64,000 nt of DNA from Exiguobacterium oxidotolerans JCM 12280. Lineage in GTDB: Bacteria > Bacillota > Bacilli > Exiguobacteriales > Exiguobacteriaceae. Positions 1 through 8,124 of this stretch are shown piece by piece (position 1 is the first letter of the stretch; each line of letters opens with the position of its first letter). A program made the translations under genes and the position numbers. Below the pieces are notes generated by a model. The model saw only the letters and a program-made list of their open reading frames with translations. It was not told the DNA's origin and did not search any database. The DNA is taken from positions 2,422,001-2,486,000 of the forward strand of contig NZ_JNIS01000001.1 of NCBI RefSeq assembly GCF_000702625.1, written 5' to 3'.

Positions 1-153
1 TATTTGGTCGGCTGCGCTCGTCTTTACATTAAACAGTTTATTGATTCGAAAAAAACAACTGCGGAAAGTAGCGTAAAAAGATAGAAGTCTGACCTCTTGC
101 GTGATAGAATAGAAAAAGAGTATAAGGGATATCCTTAAGGAGGAAAACTAATC

Positions 154-819
154 ATGAACTTAGCAGCTATGATCGACCACACGGCACTCAAGCCGGAAAC
201 ATCACGCGCCCAAATCGAAACACTTTGTAAGGAAGCACTCGAGTACAAATTTGCTAGCGTCTGTGTCAACCCGACGTATGTCGCACTTGCAGCAGAACTT
301 TTAAAGTCTGACGACGACGTTAAAGTTTGTACAGTCATCGGTTTCCCACTTGGCGCGAACACACCAGAAGTCAAAGCTTTCGAAACGAAAGATGCGATTA
401 AAAATGGTGCAACTGAAATCGACATGGTTCTTAACATCGGCGCACTAAAAGACGGTGACGTGGAACTCGTGGAACGTGATATCCGTGCAGTAGTCGAAGC
501 GGCGAATGGTACGCTCGTTAAAGTCATTTTTGAAAACTGCCTCTTAACAAAAGAAGAGATCAAAACAGCTGCTGAACTTTCAGTCAAAGCTGGCGCGAAC
601 TTCGTTAAAACTTCAACTGGTTTCTCAACTGGTGGTGCAACGGTTGAAGACATTCGCCTCATGCGTGAAACAGTGGGACCTGACATCGGTGTAAAAGCTT
701 CAGGTGGCGTTCGTGACTTTGAAGGCGCTAAAGCGATGATCGATGCTGGTGCATCACGTATCGGTGCATCTGCTGGTATCGCCATCGTAACAGGCGGTTC
801 TTCAGACAGCGATTATTAA
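154..819 (+). CDS. deoC: Deoxyribose-phosphate aldolase DeoC
   Basis: Class I aldolase of 221 residues that splits 2-deoxyribose-5-phosphate into glyceraldehyde-3-phosphate and acetaldehyde, the last step of deoxynucleoside catabolism in the cytosol. The sequence shows the full TIM-barrel family pattern: MIDHTALKP near the N-terminus, the acidic active-site segment [11 protein letters not shown], the Schiff-base lysine in FVKTSTGF, the second lysine in GVKASGGVR and the phosphate-binding end RIGASAG. Length is normal for the short bacterial type. The ATG is preceded by AAGGAGG about 8 bases upstream. The gene stands alone with its own terminator, without the usual deoR, nupC or pdp neighbours, but the next gene is a BMP-family lipoprotein, a family whose characterised members bind nucleosides. 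Identification is secure. Confidence 0.97.
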   Translation: MNLAAMIDHTALKPETSRAQIETLCKEALEYKFASVCVNPTYVALAAELLKSDDDVKVCTVIGFPLGANTPEVKAFETKDAIKNGATEIDMVLNIGALKDGDVELVERDIRAVVEAANGTLVKVIFENCLLTKEEIKTAAELSVKAGANFVKTSTGFSTGGATVEDIRLMRETVGPDIGVKASGGVRDFEGAKAMIDAGASRIGASAGIAIVTGGSSDSDY

Positions 820-840
820 TTCACACTAAATGAATCATCA

Positions 841-878
841 GACACGTCTTTCCTTAATTAGGAGAGGCGTGTTTTTTG
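841..878 (+). terminator. Rho-independent terminator after deoC
   Basis: The segment ACACGTCTTTCC, an AT-rich loop, then GGAGAGGCGTGT forms a stem with one mismatch, followed by a T run. It separates deoC from the lipoprotein gene. Confidence 0.75.
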
Positions 879-970
879 TTGTTAGGAAAATTCTGAATTT
901 AATCTAGCTATTAAGAAGTCAGACATCACTTCCGATAATCAGATGTAGAACGTTGGAAGGAAGTGTAGAG

Positions 971-1948
971 ATGTTGAAACACTGGAAACTAGCAATGCTT
1001 GCGACGACGATTAGTTTAGCAGGTTGTGGAAGTATCATCGATGATCCAAATCAAGCAGTGAAGGAACGTCAAAAAATGGCGGTTGTCTTATCAGATGTTG
1101 GTCTTGGTGATCAATCGTTTAGTGATGCCGCGATGAGTGGGATGGCCTTACTACGTGAAAAAGAAGATTGGTTCATTGATTATCGTGAACTAGGGGAAAC
1201 GAAAACATATAAAGTAGCGTTCGATACGTTGGCAAAAGAGAAGCCGACCGTTGTCGTCGGGTTAGGTTTTATGGGACAAGCGGAATTAGAAGAAGTCGCG
1301 AAACGTTATCCATTGCAACAATTTGCGTTGATTGATGCCGTATCAGAACTACCAAATGTCTTATCGGTTACATTTAAAGAAGATGAAGGCAGTTATCTTG
1401 CAGGAGCTGCTGCTGCGCTTCAATCAGAAAATGAGACGATTGGGTTTGTTGGAGGAATGAAGTCGCCTTTAATCGAGAAGTTTGAAAAAGGATACACGGC
1501 AGGAGCAAAGGCCATCAATCCGGACATCAAAGTCTTAGTCGATTATGCAGAAGACTTTGCAGCACCCGAAAAAGGGCGGACGATTGCGAACGATCAAATG
1601 AACCAACAAGCAGATGTGTTATTTGCAGCAGCTGGTCTGACGGGCAGTGGTGTCCTCGAAGCAGCGCAAGCAAAAGGCAACAAAGCGATTGGTGTCGATA
1701 GTGACCAGACGGCGATTGCACCTGACGCCGTCATGACTTCGATGTTAAAACAAGTCGATCTCGCGATCACGACGATTGGCGATACAGTAAAAGAAAAAGG
1801 GTTACAGTCGGGTCAAATCGTGCTCGGCGTCAAAGAAGGTGCGATTCAACTAGCCCCGATTCGAAATGTAACGTTTTCAGAGAAAGACCTAAAGCAACTT
1901 GAGCAACTGGAGCAAGATGTATTAGAAGGGAAGGTTGACGTACAATGA
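971..1948 (+). CDS. BMP-family substrate-binding lipoprotein
   Basis: Lipoprotein of 325 residues of the basic membrane protein (Bmp/PnrA/Med-like) family, which in characterised cases binds nucleosides outside the membrane. The signal peptide ends in the lipobox LAGC, with the lipidated cysteine at residue 19. Family features follow: [20 protein letters not shown] near the mature N-terminus, a GLGFMG segment, [18 protein letters not shown], and [18 protein letters not shown] plus AIGVDSDQ toward the C-terminus. The start is ATG 971: GGAAGGAAGTG lies just upstream, while the upstream in-frame TTG at 953 would add residues ahead of the signal peptide. The stop overlaps the ATG of the following chemoreceptor, so the two are translationally coupled. 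No ABC permease or ATPase is adjacent, so a receptor role rather than transport is inferred. Ligand is unknown; nucleosides are the family-based guess. Confidence 0.88.
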   Translation: MLKHWKLAMLATTISLAGCGSIIDDPNQAVKERQKMAVVLSDVGLGDQSFSDAAMSGMALLREKEDWFIDYRELGETKTYKVAFDTLAKEKPTVVVGLGFMGQAELEEVAKRYPLQQFALIDAVSELPNVLSVTFKEDEGSYLAGAAAALQSENETIGFVGGMKSPLIEKFEKGYTAGAKAINPDIKVLVDYAEDFAAPEKGRTIANDQMNQQADVLFAAAGLTGSGVLEAAQAKGNKAIGVDSDQTAIAPDAVMTSMLKQVDLAITTIGDTVKEKGLQSGQIVLGVKEGAIQLAPIRNVTFSEKDLKQLEQLEQDVLEGKVDVQ

Positions 1949-3594
1949 CGTTACGGACACGCTTTTTAATTTCGACACTCGTGACGATCATCAGTGTCGT
2001 TGCCTTGATGGGATGGACGTTGGTTGAACTCCGGCAAATTCAATCGTACAACGAAGATTATGGAAAACAGCTTGTCGAAATCTCGGAACTTGAAACAAAA
2101 CTACTGTACGAACAAGCCGCATGGAACCGTCTTGCGAGCCAACCGTCTGACAGTCAAGTCGAGCAAGTACTCGCTTTAAGTCAAAAGAACGAGAAGGCGC
2201 TACAGTTGCTTGAAAAAACGTATTTAATCGATGCGTTTAAAACGGAAATGGACCGGGCAGAGGCAAAATATACTGCGTTATCAGCTGAACGAAATGAGTT
2301 GGTCGAAGAGCGTAACCCGATTGAAATCCGGTCATATGCTGCCCGAATCGAGGGTGTACTAAGTGATTTGTATACACTACATACAAAAAACGGTGAGTTT
2401 TATGATGTACTGCAACAAGAAGCAAAGGACCAGACCGTCAATTTGACACGGACGGTGTTAATCGCAACGTTTGTTTTATTGATTGCGTTAGCACTATATA
2501 ATTGGTATTTCGCACGGAGCATTACGCGTCCGATCAGCCGTGTCGTTAAAACAGCGGAGCAAATTTCGGCTGGTGATTTATCGGAGCAACTGGAGACGTC
2601 AGGACGAGCAGATGAAATCGGTCGTCTCGAGTCAGCGATTGCGCAAATGCAACAAACGTTACATGGTGTGATTGGGACGATTAGTCATACTTCGAATACA
2701 ATCAGTCAAATGAGTGAACAGGCAACGTCTGAAAATGCGAACATTGTCGAAGTGTCTGGTAACATGACGCATGCGATCAATGAGATGGCGAGCGGAACAC
2801 AGACAGTATCGGATGATTTACAGACGACGGTCAGTACGATTACAGACATGAGCTCCTCATTCGACCAAAGTGAACGTCGGGCTCAGCTTGCATTGAGCCA
2901 AGGTCAAGTCGCAGACACGACGATGGGGCAGAGTGCTTCGGTCATGGAAGAACAAACAGCCTCACTCGCTGCGTCGACGGTTCAAAACCGCGAACTTGGG
3001 CGTCAGCTAGAAGGTTTCCTTGAACAGACACAACAAATCGAAAAAATGGCAGAACTTGTTTCAGGTGTCTCGGCGCAGACAAACCTCTTATCCTTGAATG
3101 CAGCGATTGAAGCGGCAAGAGCCGGAGAAGCAGGACGTGGCTTTGCCGTCGTCGCAAGCGAAGTGAAAAAACTTGCGGACGAGACGCACCAAGCGACACG
3201 ATCAATCTTCTCACTCGTACGTTCGATTCGCCAAGATGGTGCTGTCTTGCAAGAAGCATTGTTGCGTTCTGAAAAAGAACAAGAGAATCAGGTCGCAAAC
3301 TTTGCTCAAGTCAAATCGGCATTCGAAGAGACGCGGAAAAATGTAGCCGATGTCACTGAAACGCTCAATTACGTGACATCACAGCTTGTCCGCTCGAAAG
3401 AACAAGCGAATGATGTCGTCAATCAGGTCAGTTCGGTTAGTGGCGTAATGGAAGAGTTAGCGGCAGGGAATCAAGAGGTCGCAGCTTCGATGCGTGATCA
3501 ACAAGCTTCGTTCGAACAAATTCATCAATTGATGTTAGAGCTCGAGACGACAACAACATCACTTGATCAACAAACAAATCAATTTAAAATTTAA
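1945..3594 (+). CDS. Methyl-accepting chemotaxis protein
   Basis: Transmembrane chemoreceptor of 549 residues that would signal through CheW/CheA to the flagellar motor. Order of parts: TM1 about residues 7-28; an extracellular domain about 31-167, helix-rich and compatible with a four-helix bundle; TM2 about 168-189; HAMP about 190-243 ([22 protein letters not shown]); then a long coiled-coil signalling domain whose hairpin tip carries [18 protein letters not shown] and [18 protein letters not shown] near residues 380-415. The ATG overlaps the TGA of the BMP lipoprotein gene, so the two products are made together. That arrangement suggests the lipoprotein presents ligand to the receptor's extracellular domain, which is inference. 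A perfect-stem terminator follows directly. MCP identity is certain; the ligand is not. Confidence 0.95.
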   Translation: MTLRTRFLISTLVTIISVVALMGWTLVELRQIQSYNEDYGKQLVEISELETKLLYEQAAWNRLASQPSDSQVEQVLALSQKNEKALQLLEKTYLIDAFKTEMDRAEAKYTALSAERNELVEERNPIEIRSYAARIEGVLSDLYTLHTKNGEFYDVLQQEAKDQTVNLTRTVLIATFVLLIALALYNWYFARSITRPISRVVKTAEQISAGDLSEQLETSGRADEIGRLESAIAQMQQTLHGVIGTISHTSNTISQMSEQATSENANIVEVSGNMTHAINEMASGTQTVSDDLQTTVSTITDMSSSFDQSERRAQLALSQGQVADTTMGQSASVMEEQTASLAASTVQNRELGRQLEGFLEQTQQIEKMAELVSGVSAQTNLLSLNAAIEAARAGEAGRGFAVVASEVKKLADETHQATRSIFSLVRSIRQDGAVLQEALLRSEKEQENQVANFAQVKSAFEETRKNVADVTETLNYVTSQLVRSKEQANDVVNQVSSVSGVMEELAAGNQEVAASMRDQQASFEQIHQLMLELETTTTSLDQQTNQFKI

Positions 3595-3620
3595 TGACCT
3601 CTCATGTTCTCAATAGAAAA

Positions 3621-3660
3621 AATAAGCCCCGACACATCAATCGACGTGTCGGGGCTTATT
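3621..3660. terminator. Bidirectional terminator between MCP and M23 peptidase genes
   Basis: A perfect 15-bp inverted repeat (AATAAGCCCCGACAC and its complement) around a 10-base loop lies between two convergent genes. A and T runs on the two sides allow use from both strands. Confidence 0.9.
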
Positions 3661-3664
3661 CATT

Positions 3665-4897
3665 TTAAAAGAAACTTTCTGGGTTTAGTTCGTTTGTCCG
3701 GCCGTTCGCATTATATTGGTAGCCACCTTCATGAATCTCGAAGTGAAGATGGGGACCGGTTGAATTCCCCGTACTACCGAGTTTTCCGATTTGTTGGCCT
3801 TGCTTGACTTGTTGTCCTTGTTTAACTGTCAAGGCATTCATATGCGCATAAACCGTCGTATAGGTCTTACCACCGATGTTGTGTGCGATATAGACATGAT
3901 TACCATACGGACCACCGGAGCTTGCTTGGATGACAGTTCCGGCAGCTGATGCGACGATTGCAGAATTGACCGGTCCAGCGAAATCGGTCCCGTTGTGATA
4001 AGCATAGCCGTTATTTCCGCTCGCGGCACCCATACCTTGTGAAATGGAACCGTTCGCAGGTTTGATGAATTTTCCAGTTGCATTTGAGATGACTTTCGTA
4101 CTTGCTTTACTGATTGAAGCAGGTTGCGCCGATTGCGCGGCTGCTTGTTTTTTAGCTGCGAGAGCAGCGGCTTTGGCTGCCGCTTCTTGTGCTTTAAGTT
4201 GAGCAGCGGCCTCTTTTAGACTTAAGATGTTTGATTCGATTGAACGCTTTTGTTTCTTCAAGCGTTTTAATAAGGATGTTCGTTTGTCCTTTTCAGCATT
4301 CAATTCGTGTTGCTTCTTTTTTAGAACTTTCCGGTCATGGATGAGTGCAGTACGTGTATCTTCAAGTTCTTGTTTTGCTTCTGCCAACTCTTGTTTACTC
4401 GTTTCGTAATCTTTTAATAATGAAGCATCACTTTCAGCAATCGTATTGAATGCGTTGAAGCGACTGATCATATCGCCAATGTCTTCTGCACCGAATACGG
4501 CTTCGAGCAATGGATCTTTATCAGATTTAGCTTGTCGAACTGCCAGTCGATCCCCAAGCATTTTTTCTTGTTTTTTGATTTTCTTCTGTAAAGCTGTAAT
4601 CTTTTGTTTAAGTTTCGTTAACTGACGTTCGTTTTGATCAATCTTTTGTTCATTTTCGACGACTTGAAGCGTCAATCCATTGATTTGTTGGTCAATCGCG
4701 TAAACTTTCTCTTGGGCTTTCGATAATTGTTGTTTATTTTCATCGAGAGCTTCTTTTTGTTTTGATTGTTTTTGTTCGTTTTGTTGTTGTTTGTCTTTAT
4801 ATGAAGTCGCAGCACCTACGGATGTAACAAAGGGTGTTGTGAGAAGTGTGAGTGTCATTAGGGAAATTCCCATTGAGTGCATGAAAGATTTTTTCAT
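3665..4897 (-). CDS. Secreted M23 peptidase with N-terminal coiled coil
   Basis: Exported protein of 410 residues of the EnvC/CwlO-like architecture. A signal peptide covers about residues 1-30 (Lys-rich start, hydrophobic core, VGAA). A Lys/Gln/Glu-rich coiled coil runs from about 33 to 245, followed by an Ala/Lys/Gln-rich linker and a C-terminal LytM (M23) domain. Zinc-site motifs are visible: HNGTD (HxxxD) and GPHLHFEIHEGG (HxH). With an intact metal site it should cleave peptidoglycan peptide bridges; coiled-coil relatives either hydrolyse the wall themselves or activate amidases. It is monocistronic and convergent with the MCP gene. Start ATG 4897 is followed by a classical signal sequence. 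Domain calls are firm; the exact substrate bond is unknown. Confidence 0.92.
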   Translation of the reverse strand: MKKSFMHSMGISLMTLTLLTTPFVTSVGAATSYKDKQQQNEQKQSKQKEALDENKQQLSKAQEKVYAIDQQINGLTLQVVENEQKIDQNERQLTKLKQKITALQKKIKKQEKMLGDRLAVRQAKSDKDPLLEAVFGAEDIGDMISRFNAFNTIAESDASLLKDYETSKQELAEAKQELEDTRTALIHDRKVLKKKQHELNAEKDKRTSLLKRLKKQKRSIESNILSLKEAAAQLKAQEAAAKAAALAAKKQAAAQSAQPASISKASTKVISNATGKFIKPANGSISQGMGAASGNNGYAYHNGTDFAGPVNSAIVASAAGTVIQASSGGPYGNHVYIAHNIGGKTYTTVYAHMNALTVKQGQQVKQGQQIGKLGSTGNSTGPHLHFEIHEGGYQYNANGRTNELNPESFF

Positions 4898-5384
4898 AAG
4901 TGAATCGATCAGTCCTTCCTTGTTGTTGAGTGATACTTGTACTACTCTAACAACAATTTTTACGGAGGGACGTTACAGTTTATTTAAAATACGGAGGAAA
5001 ATAATGATAGAAAGTATGTACTTTTTATGAAAATAATTTCGGTAATAGAAAAGAAAAAATGCAAAAACGATGGTATAAAGCGGAAAAAAAGGGATAGGAG
5101 AGATTTTTGTTAGATTGAATTCAAGAAAAATCAACTGACATGTTTTTGTAATATTTTTTTTCAGATCATTAAAAAGTGGTTTAATATATGATTGATTCGG
5201 TTATAAATAATAATTTTAGAGATGAGGAGGTATAATCTTACGTTGTTCTTCTAAGAGTTGTGTGAAGGGATTGATTCCTTTTGAACGAAGCAAGGAGGAC
5301 GGATTTAAAGGTCTGCCCTCCTTGTCTGTATAGAGCATGACTTTTCAGTCAACCCCATTTCAATTGAAATTCGCTAAAGAATGA
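4898..5384. other. 487-bp AT-rich intergenic region with possible small transcript
   Basis: No convincing coding region. The left part holds the upstream region of the M23 gene. The right part holds a SigB-like promoter (5179-5204), a GAGGAGG sequence at 5224-5230 that leads only into very short reading frames (an ATG at 5222 gives 10 codons; a TTG at 5243 gives three), and a hairpin at 5291-5324 with an 8-bp perfect stem (CAAGGAGG/CCTCCTTG). Two short perfect palindromes lie at 5357-5370 and 5377-5392, the second overlapping the stop codon of the minus-strand SDR gene. A small RNA is possible but unproven. Confidence 0.45.
5179..5204 (+). promoter_or_regulatory. SigB-like promoter with no evident gene
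   Basis: GTTTAA, a 14-base spacer, then GGTTAT. This differs by one base from the general-stress sigma-B consensus of Bacillus relatives (GTTTAA-N12-15-GGGTAT). It reads toward the 5221-5324 region, where no normal gene is present. Confidence 0.4.
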
Positions 5385-6125
5385 TCATTCTTCATAAATC
5401 ATTTTTCGCGTCATCCCACCATCTAGGACAAGTGTCTCTCCCGTCAAGAAATCATTTTCGGGGTTCGTTAAGAACAGGGCGGCACGAGCGACATCTTCCG
5501 GCTTACCGACGCGTCCAGACGGGTGTTGCGAATGATCCTCTGGAGAAAGCTCATGATAATTGCCTGTCTCGATCCAACCTGGGGCAATCGCGTTGACAAG
5601 GATACCTTTAGGTCCTAAGGAAACGGCAAGAGCATGTGTCAAAGCGAAAATCCCGCCTTTTGTTGCGGCATACGATTCTGTATCGGGTTCGGACATAAAA
5701 GCACGTGTCGAAGCTAGGTTGACGATTCGGCCACCATTTTTTAGATGTGGTGCCGCTGCTTTTGTTGTCAAAAAGATACTACGTAAGTTCGTATGATTGA
5801 CGCGGTCCCATTCTTCTAGTGTGAGCTCAAGGAGAGGTTTGCGAATGATGATCCCAGCGTTATTAATGATGATATTGATTTTGCCTGTATGTTCTAACGC
5901 TTTTTCGATGAGCAAGTTGACATCGTGCTCGTCTTGAACGTCTAAGCGGTAAAAGAAAGCCGTTCCACCATTTTCCTCGATTTCTTGAGCGATGACTTCG
6001 CCTGTCATTTGGTCGATATCTGCTAAAATGACGACAGCTCCTTCGTTTGCATATGTTTTAGCGAGTGTCGCACCAATCCCGTTCGCGGCACCAGTGATAA
6101 TGACTGTTTGATTTACTAAGTCCAT
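5385..6125 (-). CDS. Short-chain dehydrogenase/reductase
   Basis: Classical SDR oxidoreductase of 246 residues, probably NAD(P)H dependent and cytosolic. The Rossmann cofactor motif TGAANGIG is at residues 11-18, the NNAG motif (INNAGIII) is near residue 85, and the catalytic YAATK is near residue 150 with the preceding serine in NLASTRAF. The C-terminal GETLVLDGGMT is typical. The start is ATG 6125 because GAGGAG lies just upstream; an in-frame ATG at 6149 would add eight residues without a ribosome binding site. A SigB-like promoter lies 40-65 bases upstream, so it may be a general-stress gene. Substrate cannot be told from sequence; glucose dehydrogenase-like or 3-oxoacyl reductase-like roles are both possible. 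Confidence 0.9.
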   Translation of the reverse strand: MDLVNQTVIITGAANGIGATLAKTYANEGAVVILADIDQMTGEVIAQEIEENGGTAFFYRLDVQDEHDVNLLIEKALEHTGKINIIINNAGIIIRKPLLELTLEEWDRVNHTNLRSIFLTTKAAAPHLKNGGRIVNLASTRAFMSEPDTESYAATKGGIFALTHALAVSLGPKGILVNAIAPGWIETGNYHELSPEDHSQHPSGRVGKPEDVARAALFLTNPENDFLTGETLVLDGGMTRKMIYEE

Positions 6126-6165
6126 GTCTTTCACTCCTCTTCTTTGCAACTTTCCTTCTAATTGA

Positions 6166-6191
6166 ATAGCCTGAATCGGATTGATTAAAAC
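6166..6191 (-). promoter_or_regulatory. SigB-like promoter of the SDR gene
   Basis: Read on the minus strand: GTTTTA, 14 bases, GGCTAT. Each half differs by one base from the sigma-B consensus GTTTAA/GGGTAT. The distance to the SDR start codon (about 40 bases) is normal. Confidence 0.5.
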
Positions 6192-6285
6192 CTAACGTTT
6201 CAGTACGATTGAGGATTATCAATTAAGTGTAGAGGGAATAGTATTAACGTTAAAGACATTAAATCGTCGAATGGGGGATTTACGG

Positions 6286-6720
6286 ATGGATTTATCGAAC
6301 GAGAAATTAAAACAACAACAAGATCAATATGCGGAAGAAGCAAAGGACTATATCGATCGTCCGAAAAAAACAAAATCGATTTTAAAACGAGCGAACAATT
6401 CAATTCAAAAAAACTCGAGTCTATCGCTTGTCTTTTCACCAGTTCGCCTCTTCATTGATATGGTCCGTTCATATCAATCGGGAGAATACCGGAATATTCG
6501 CCGGACCACGATTTTAAAAGTGATTGGTGCTTTGATTTATCTCGTTTCACCCATCGACCTGATTCCAGACTTTATTCTTGGTTTTGGGTTCGCGGATGAT
6601 ATCGCGATTATCTTGTTCGTCACGAAAACGATTTTTGAAGAGTTGACACGATTCAGCGATTGGCAAGATGAGCAACAAAAAGCACGGACGCAGCCAATCC
6701 AAAGTGAGGATGCGTACTGA
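6286..6720 (+). CDS. DUF1232 (YkvA-family) membrane protein
   Basis: Protein of 144 residues. The conserved DUF1232 core lies in its middle: IYLVSPIDLIPDFILGFGFADDIAII (about residues 84-110), a hydrophobic hairpin around a Pro/Asp-rich turn that defines the YkvA family. The N-terminus is charged and Gln/Lys rich. No biochemical function is established for the family. The start is taken as ATG 6286, placed just after GGGGGAT, rather than the ATG at 6271, which has no clear ribosome binding site. The gene is divergent from the SDR gene and ends in its own terminator. Confidence 0.8.
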   Translation: MDLSNEKLKQQQDQYAEEAKDYIDRPKKTKSILKRANNSIQKNSSLSLVFSPVRLFIDMVRSYQSGEYRNIRRTTILKVIGALIYLVSPIDLIPDFILGFGFADDIAIILFVTKTIFEELTRFSDWQDEQQKARTQPIQSEDAY

Positions 6721-6737
6721 ATAAAGTGAACTAAACG

Positions 6738-6778
6738 AGGCGTGGCACTGATTAATTCAGTGTTGCGCTTTTTTGATG
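6738..6778 (+). terminator. Terminator after the DUF1232 gene
   Basis: GCGTGGCACTGA and TCAGTGTTGCGC form an imperfect stem around TTAAT, followed by a T run. Confidence 0.7.
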
Positions 6779-6861
6779 AAGAAAATAGTTGTTTTCTGTA
6801 CGCTACTCGTAAAGTTCGTTACACTAAGAAGAGGAAACGAACGGAGAAGAGGAGGTATGTG

Positions 6862-7428
6862 ATGGCCTGGCATGCATGGATGGAGTCCTATGGGTATCTA
6901 GGGATTATGGTGACATTAATGTTTCCGTTTTTACCAAGTGAAGTCCCGCTCGCCTATGCGGGTTACTTGGTGCATACGGCACAATCAAATCTTGTCTTGA
7001 TGTTACTTGTCGCCGTATTTAGTTTCGTCGTCAGCCAGAACATCTTCTTTACGGTCGGTCAGCTCGGAAGTGAGCGGCTACTTGGACGCGTTTTTAAATT
7101 GTTTCGGATTTCTGAAACGAGAATGGTTCAATTTCAACAGCAAATGGAGATGCGCGGACGATTTATTTTACTCCTGTCACCGATGTGGCGAATGGGTTTT
7201 GCGGTTGGAGCAGGTCTGACAGGTGTGTCTCGTTTGACGTTCACGATCGCCACGACGGTGTCATTCTTTGTGTGGTCCGCGTTTTTCATCTGGGGTGGAA
7301 AAAAGCTCGGGCATGGCATGAATGGACGACATCATGATTTTCACCAGTATACTCCGTGGATTGTCGGGCTATTGCTTCTTCTCGGGGTTTACCTATATGT
7401 TAGAAAAAAGAGAATGCTAAAAAAATAG
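6862..7428 (+). CDS. DedA-family membrane protein
   Basis: Integral membrane protein of 188 residues of the DedA/SNARE-associated family; members act as membrane-lipid flippases or affect membrane potential and envelope homeostasis. Visible features are the N-terminal re-entrant segment FPFLPSEVPLAYAGYL and the family motif region RGRFILLLSPMWRMGFAVGAG, corresponding to the usual GRFxPxxR...AG pattern. A C-terminal membrane helix ends in a Lys/Arg tail. Start ATG 6862 follows GAAGAGGAGG; the open frame extends 40 codons further upstream through the preceding terminator and is not used. The following HAD gene begins 12 bases after the stop, so the two are probably co-transcribed. Confidence 0.78.
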   Translation: MAWHAWMESYGYLGIMVTLMFPFLPSEVPLAYAGYLVHTAQSNLVLMLLVAVFSFVVSQNIFFTVGQLGSERLLGRVFKLFRISETRMVQFQQQMEMRGRFILLLSPMWRMGFAVGAGLTGVSRLTFTIATTVSFFVWSAFFIWGGKKLGHGMNGRHHDFHQYTPWIVGLLLLLGVYLYVRKKRMLKK

Positions 7429-7440
7429 AGGAGTGTTTTC

Positions 7441-8067
7441 ATGGCAGTTATTTTATTTGATATTGATGGGACATTGATCGACTCGACAAATCAGATGACA
7501 GAGGCGATTCATCTTGCGATGGCAGACATGCCGCATCTTGAAAAGCCATCGAAAGACCGTGTTCGGGCAAGTTACGGACTGGCGGGGAGTGCGTTTTGGG
7601 AAAAGGCGATTCCGGATGCGTCAGAAGAAGACATTCGGTTGATTCGCCAAAAGCGTCATCATCATTTAGAACAGACAATGAAGGATCAAGAGGTGTTGTT
7701 TGAAGGGGTGCGCGAGCTACTCCGCACCTTGACGGAACAAGGACATATTGTCTCGACGGCAAGCAATTGCGGGGTCCACTACATGAATCTTGTCCTCGAC
7801 AGTCAAGCCATCCGACCGTTTTTCACGAGTCCGAAATGTTTAGGATCAGTGAACGGGAAACAAAAAGCTGATATTTTAGCAGCACATCGAGCAGAGTTCG
7901 GAGACGTCGAGTACTTGATGGTCGGTGACCGGTCGTCTGATATCGAAGCAGCACGAATTGCTGACATGCCGGTTGCGATTTGCCGGTTCGGTTTCGGGAC
8001 GATGGATGAATGGGAACTCGCAGACCACCAGCTTGAACAACCGTTAGATGTCTTAAAGTTTGTTTAA
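7441..8067 (+). CDS. HAD-family phosphatase
   Basis: Haloacid dehalogenase superfamily hydrolase of 208 residues, resembling phosphoglycolate phosphatase or beta-phosphoglucomutase. Motif I DIDGTLIDST carries the nucleophile Asp near residue 6 and the acid/base Asp two residues later. Motif II is near STASNC, the motif III lysine is near NGKQKAD, and motif IV is MVGDRSSDIEAA. An alpha-helical cap sits between motifs I and II (residues 15-85), as in subfamily I. GAGGAG precedes the ATG. It follows the DedA gene closely and ends at a very long palindrome. Substrate unknown. Confidence 0.88.
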   Translation: MAVILFDIDGTLIDSTNQMTEAIHLAMADMPHLEKPSKDRVRASYGLAGSAFWEKAIPDASEEDIRLIRQKRHHHLEQTMKDQEVLFEGVRELLRTLTEQGHIVSTASNCGVHYMNLVLDSQAIRPFFTSPKCLGSVNGKQKADILAAHRAEFGDVEYLMVGDRSSDIEAARIADMPVAICRFGFGTMDEWELADHQLEQPLDVLKFV

Positions 8068-8074
8068 AGTATGT

Positions 8075-8124
8075 TAATTAAAAGAAGCGGATTGCCGGTA
8101 CCGGCAATCCGCTTCTTTTAATTA
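8075..8124. terminator. Perfect 50-bp palindrome, bidirectional terminator
   Basis: Two 25-base arms are exactly complementary with no spacer, centred at 8099/8100 (GGTACC). GC-rich inner stem and flanking A/T runs suit termination of both the HAD gene and the convergent EIIC-like gene. The last three bases are the stop codon of the latter. Confidence 0.88.

Noticed and set aside
1-153. Possible promoter for deoC (TAGAAT near 105)
   Set aside because: No acceptable -35 hexamer at 16-18 bases; not called.
135-785. 216-codon open frame antisense to deoC
   Set aside because: It lies wholly within a certain deoC gene and has low-complexity Ser/Thr/Ala-rich translation; no ribosome binding site.
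3604-3807. 67-codon frame running from the MCP terminator into the M23 gene
   Set aside because: It starts in a terminator hairpin and continues antisense to the LytM domain.
4791-5030. 79-codon plus-strand frame at the 5' end of the M23 gene
   Set aside because: Antisense to the signal peptide region, with no start signals.
5222-5254. Ten-codon frame ATG...TAA in the SigB-like transcript
   Set aside because: No ribosome binding site before its ATG; the GAGGAGG lies inside the frame.
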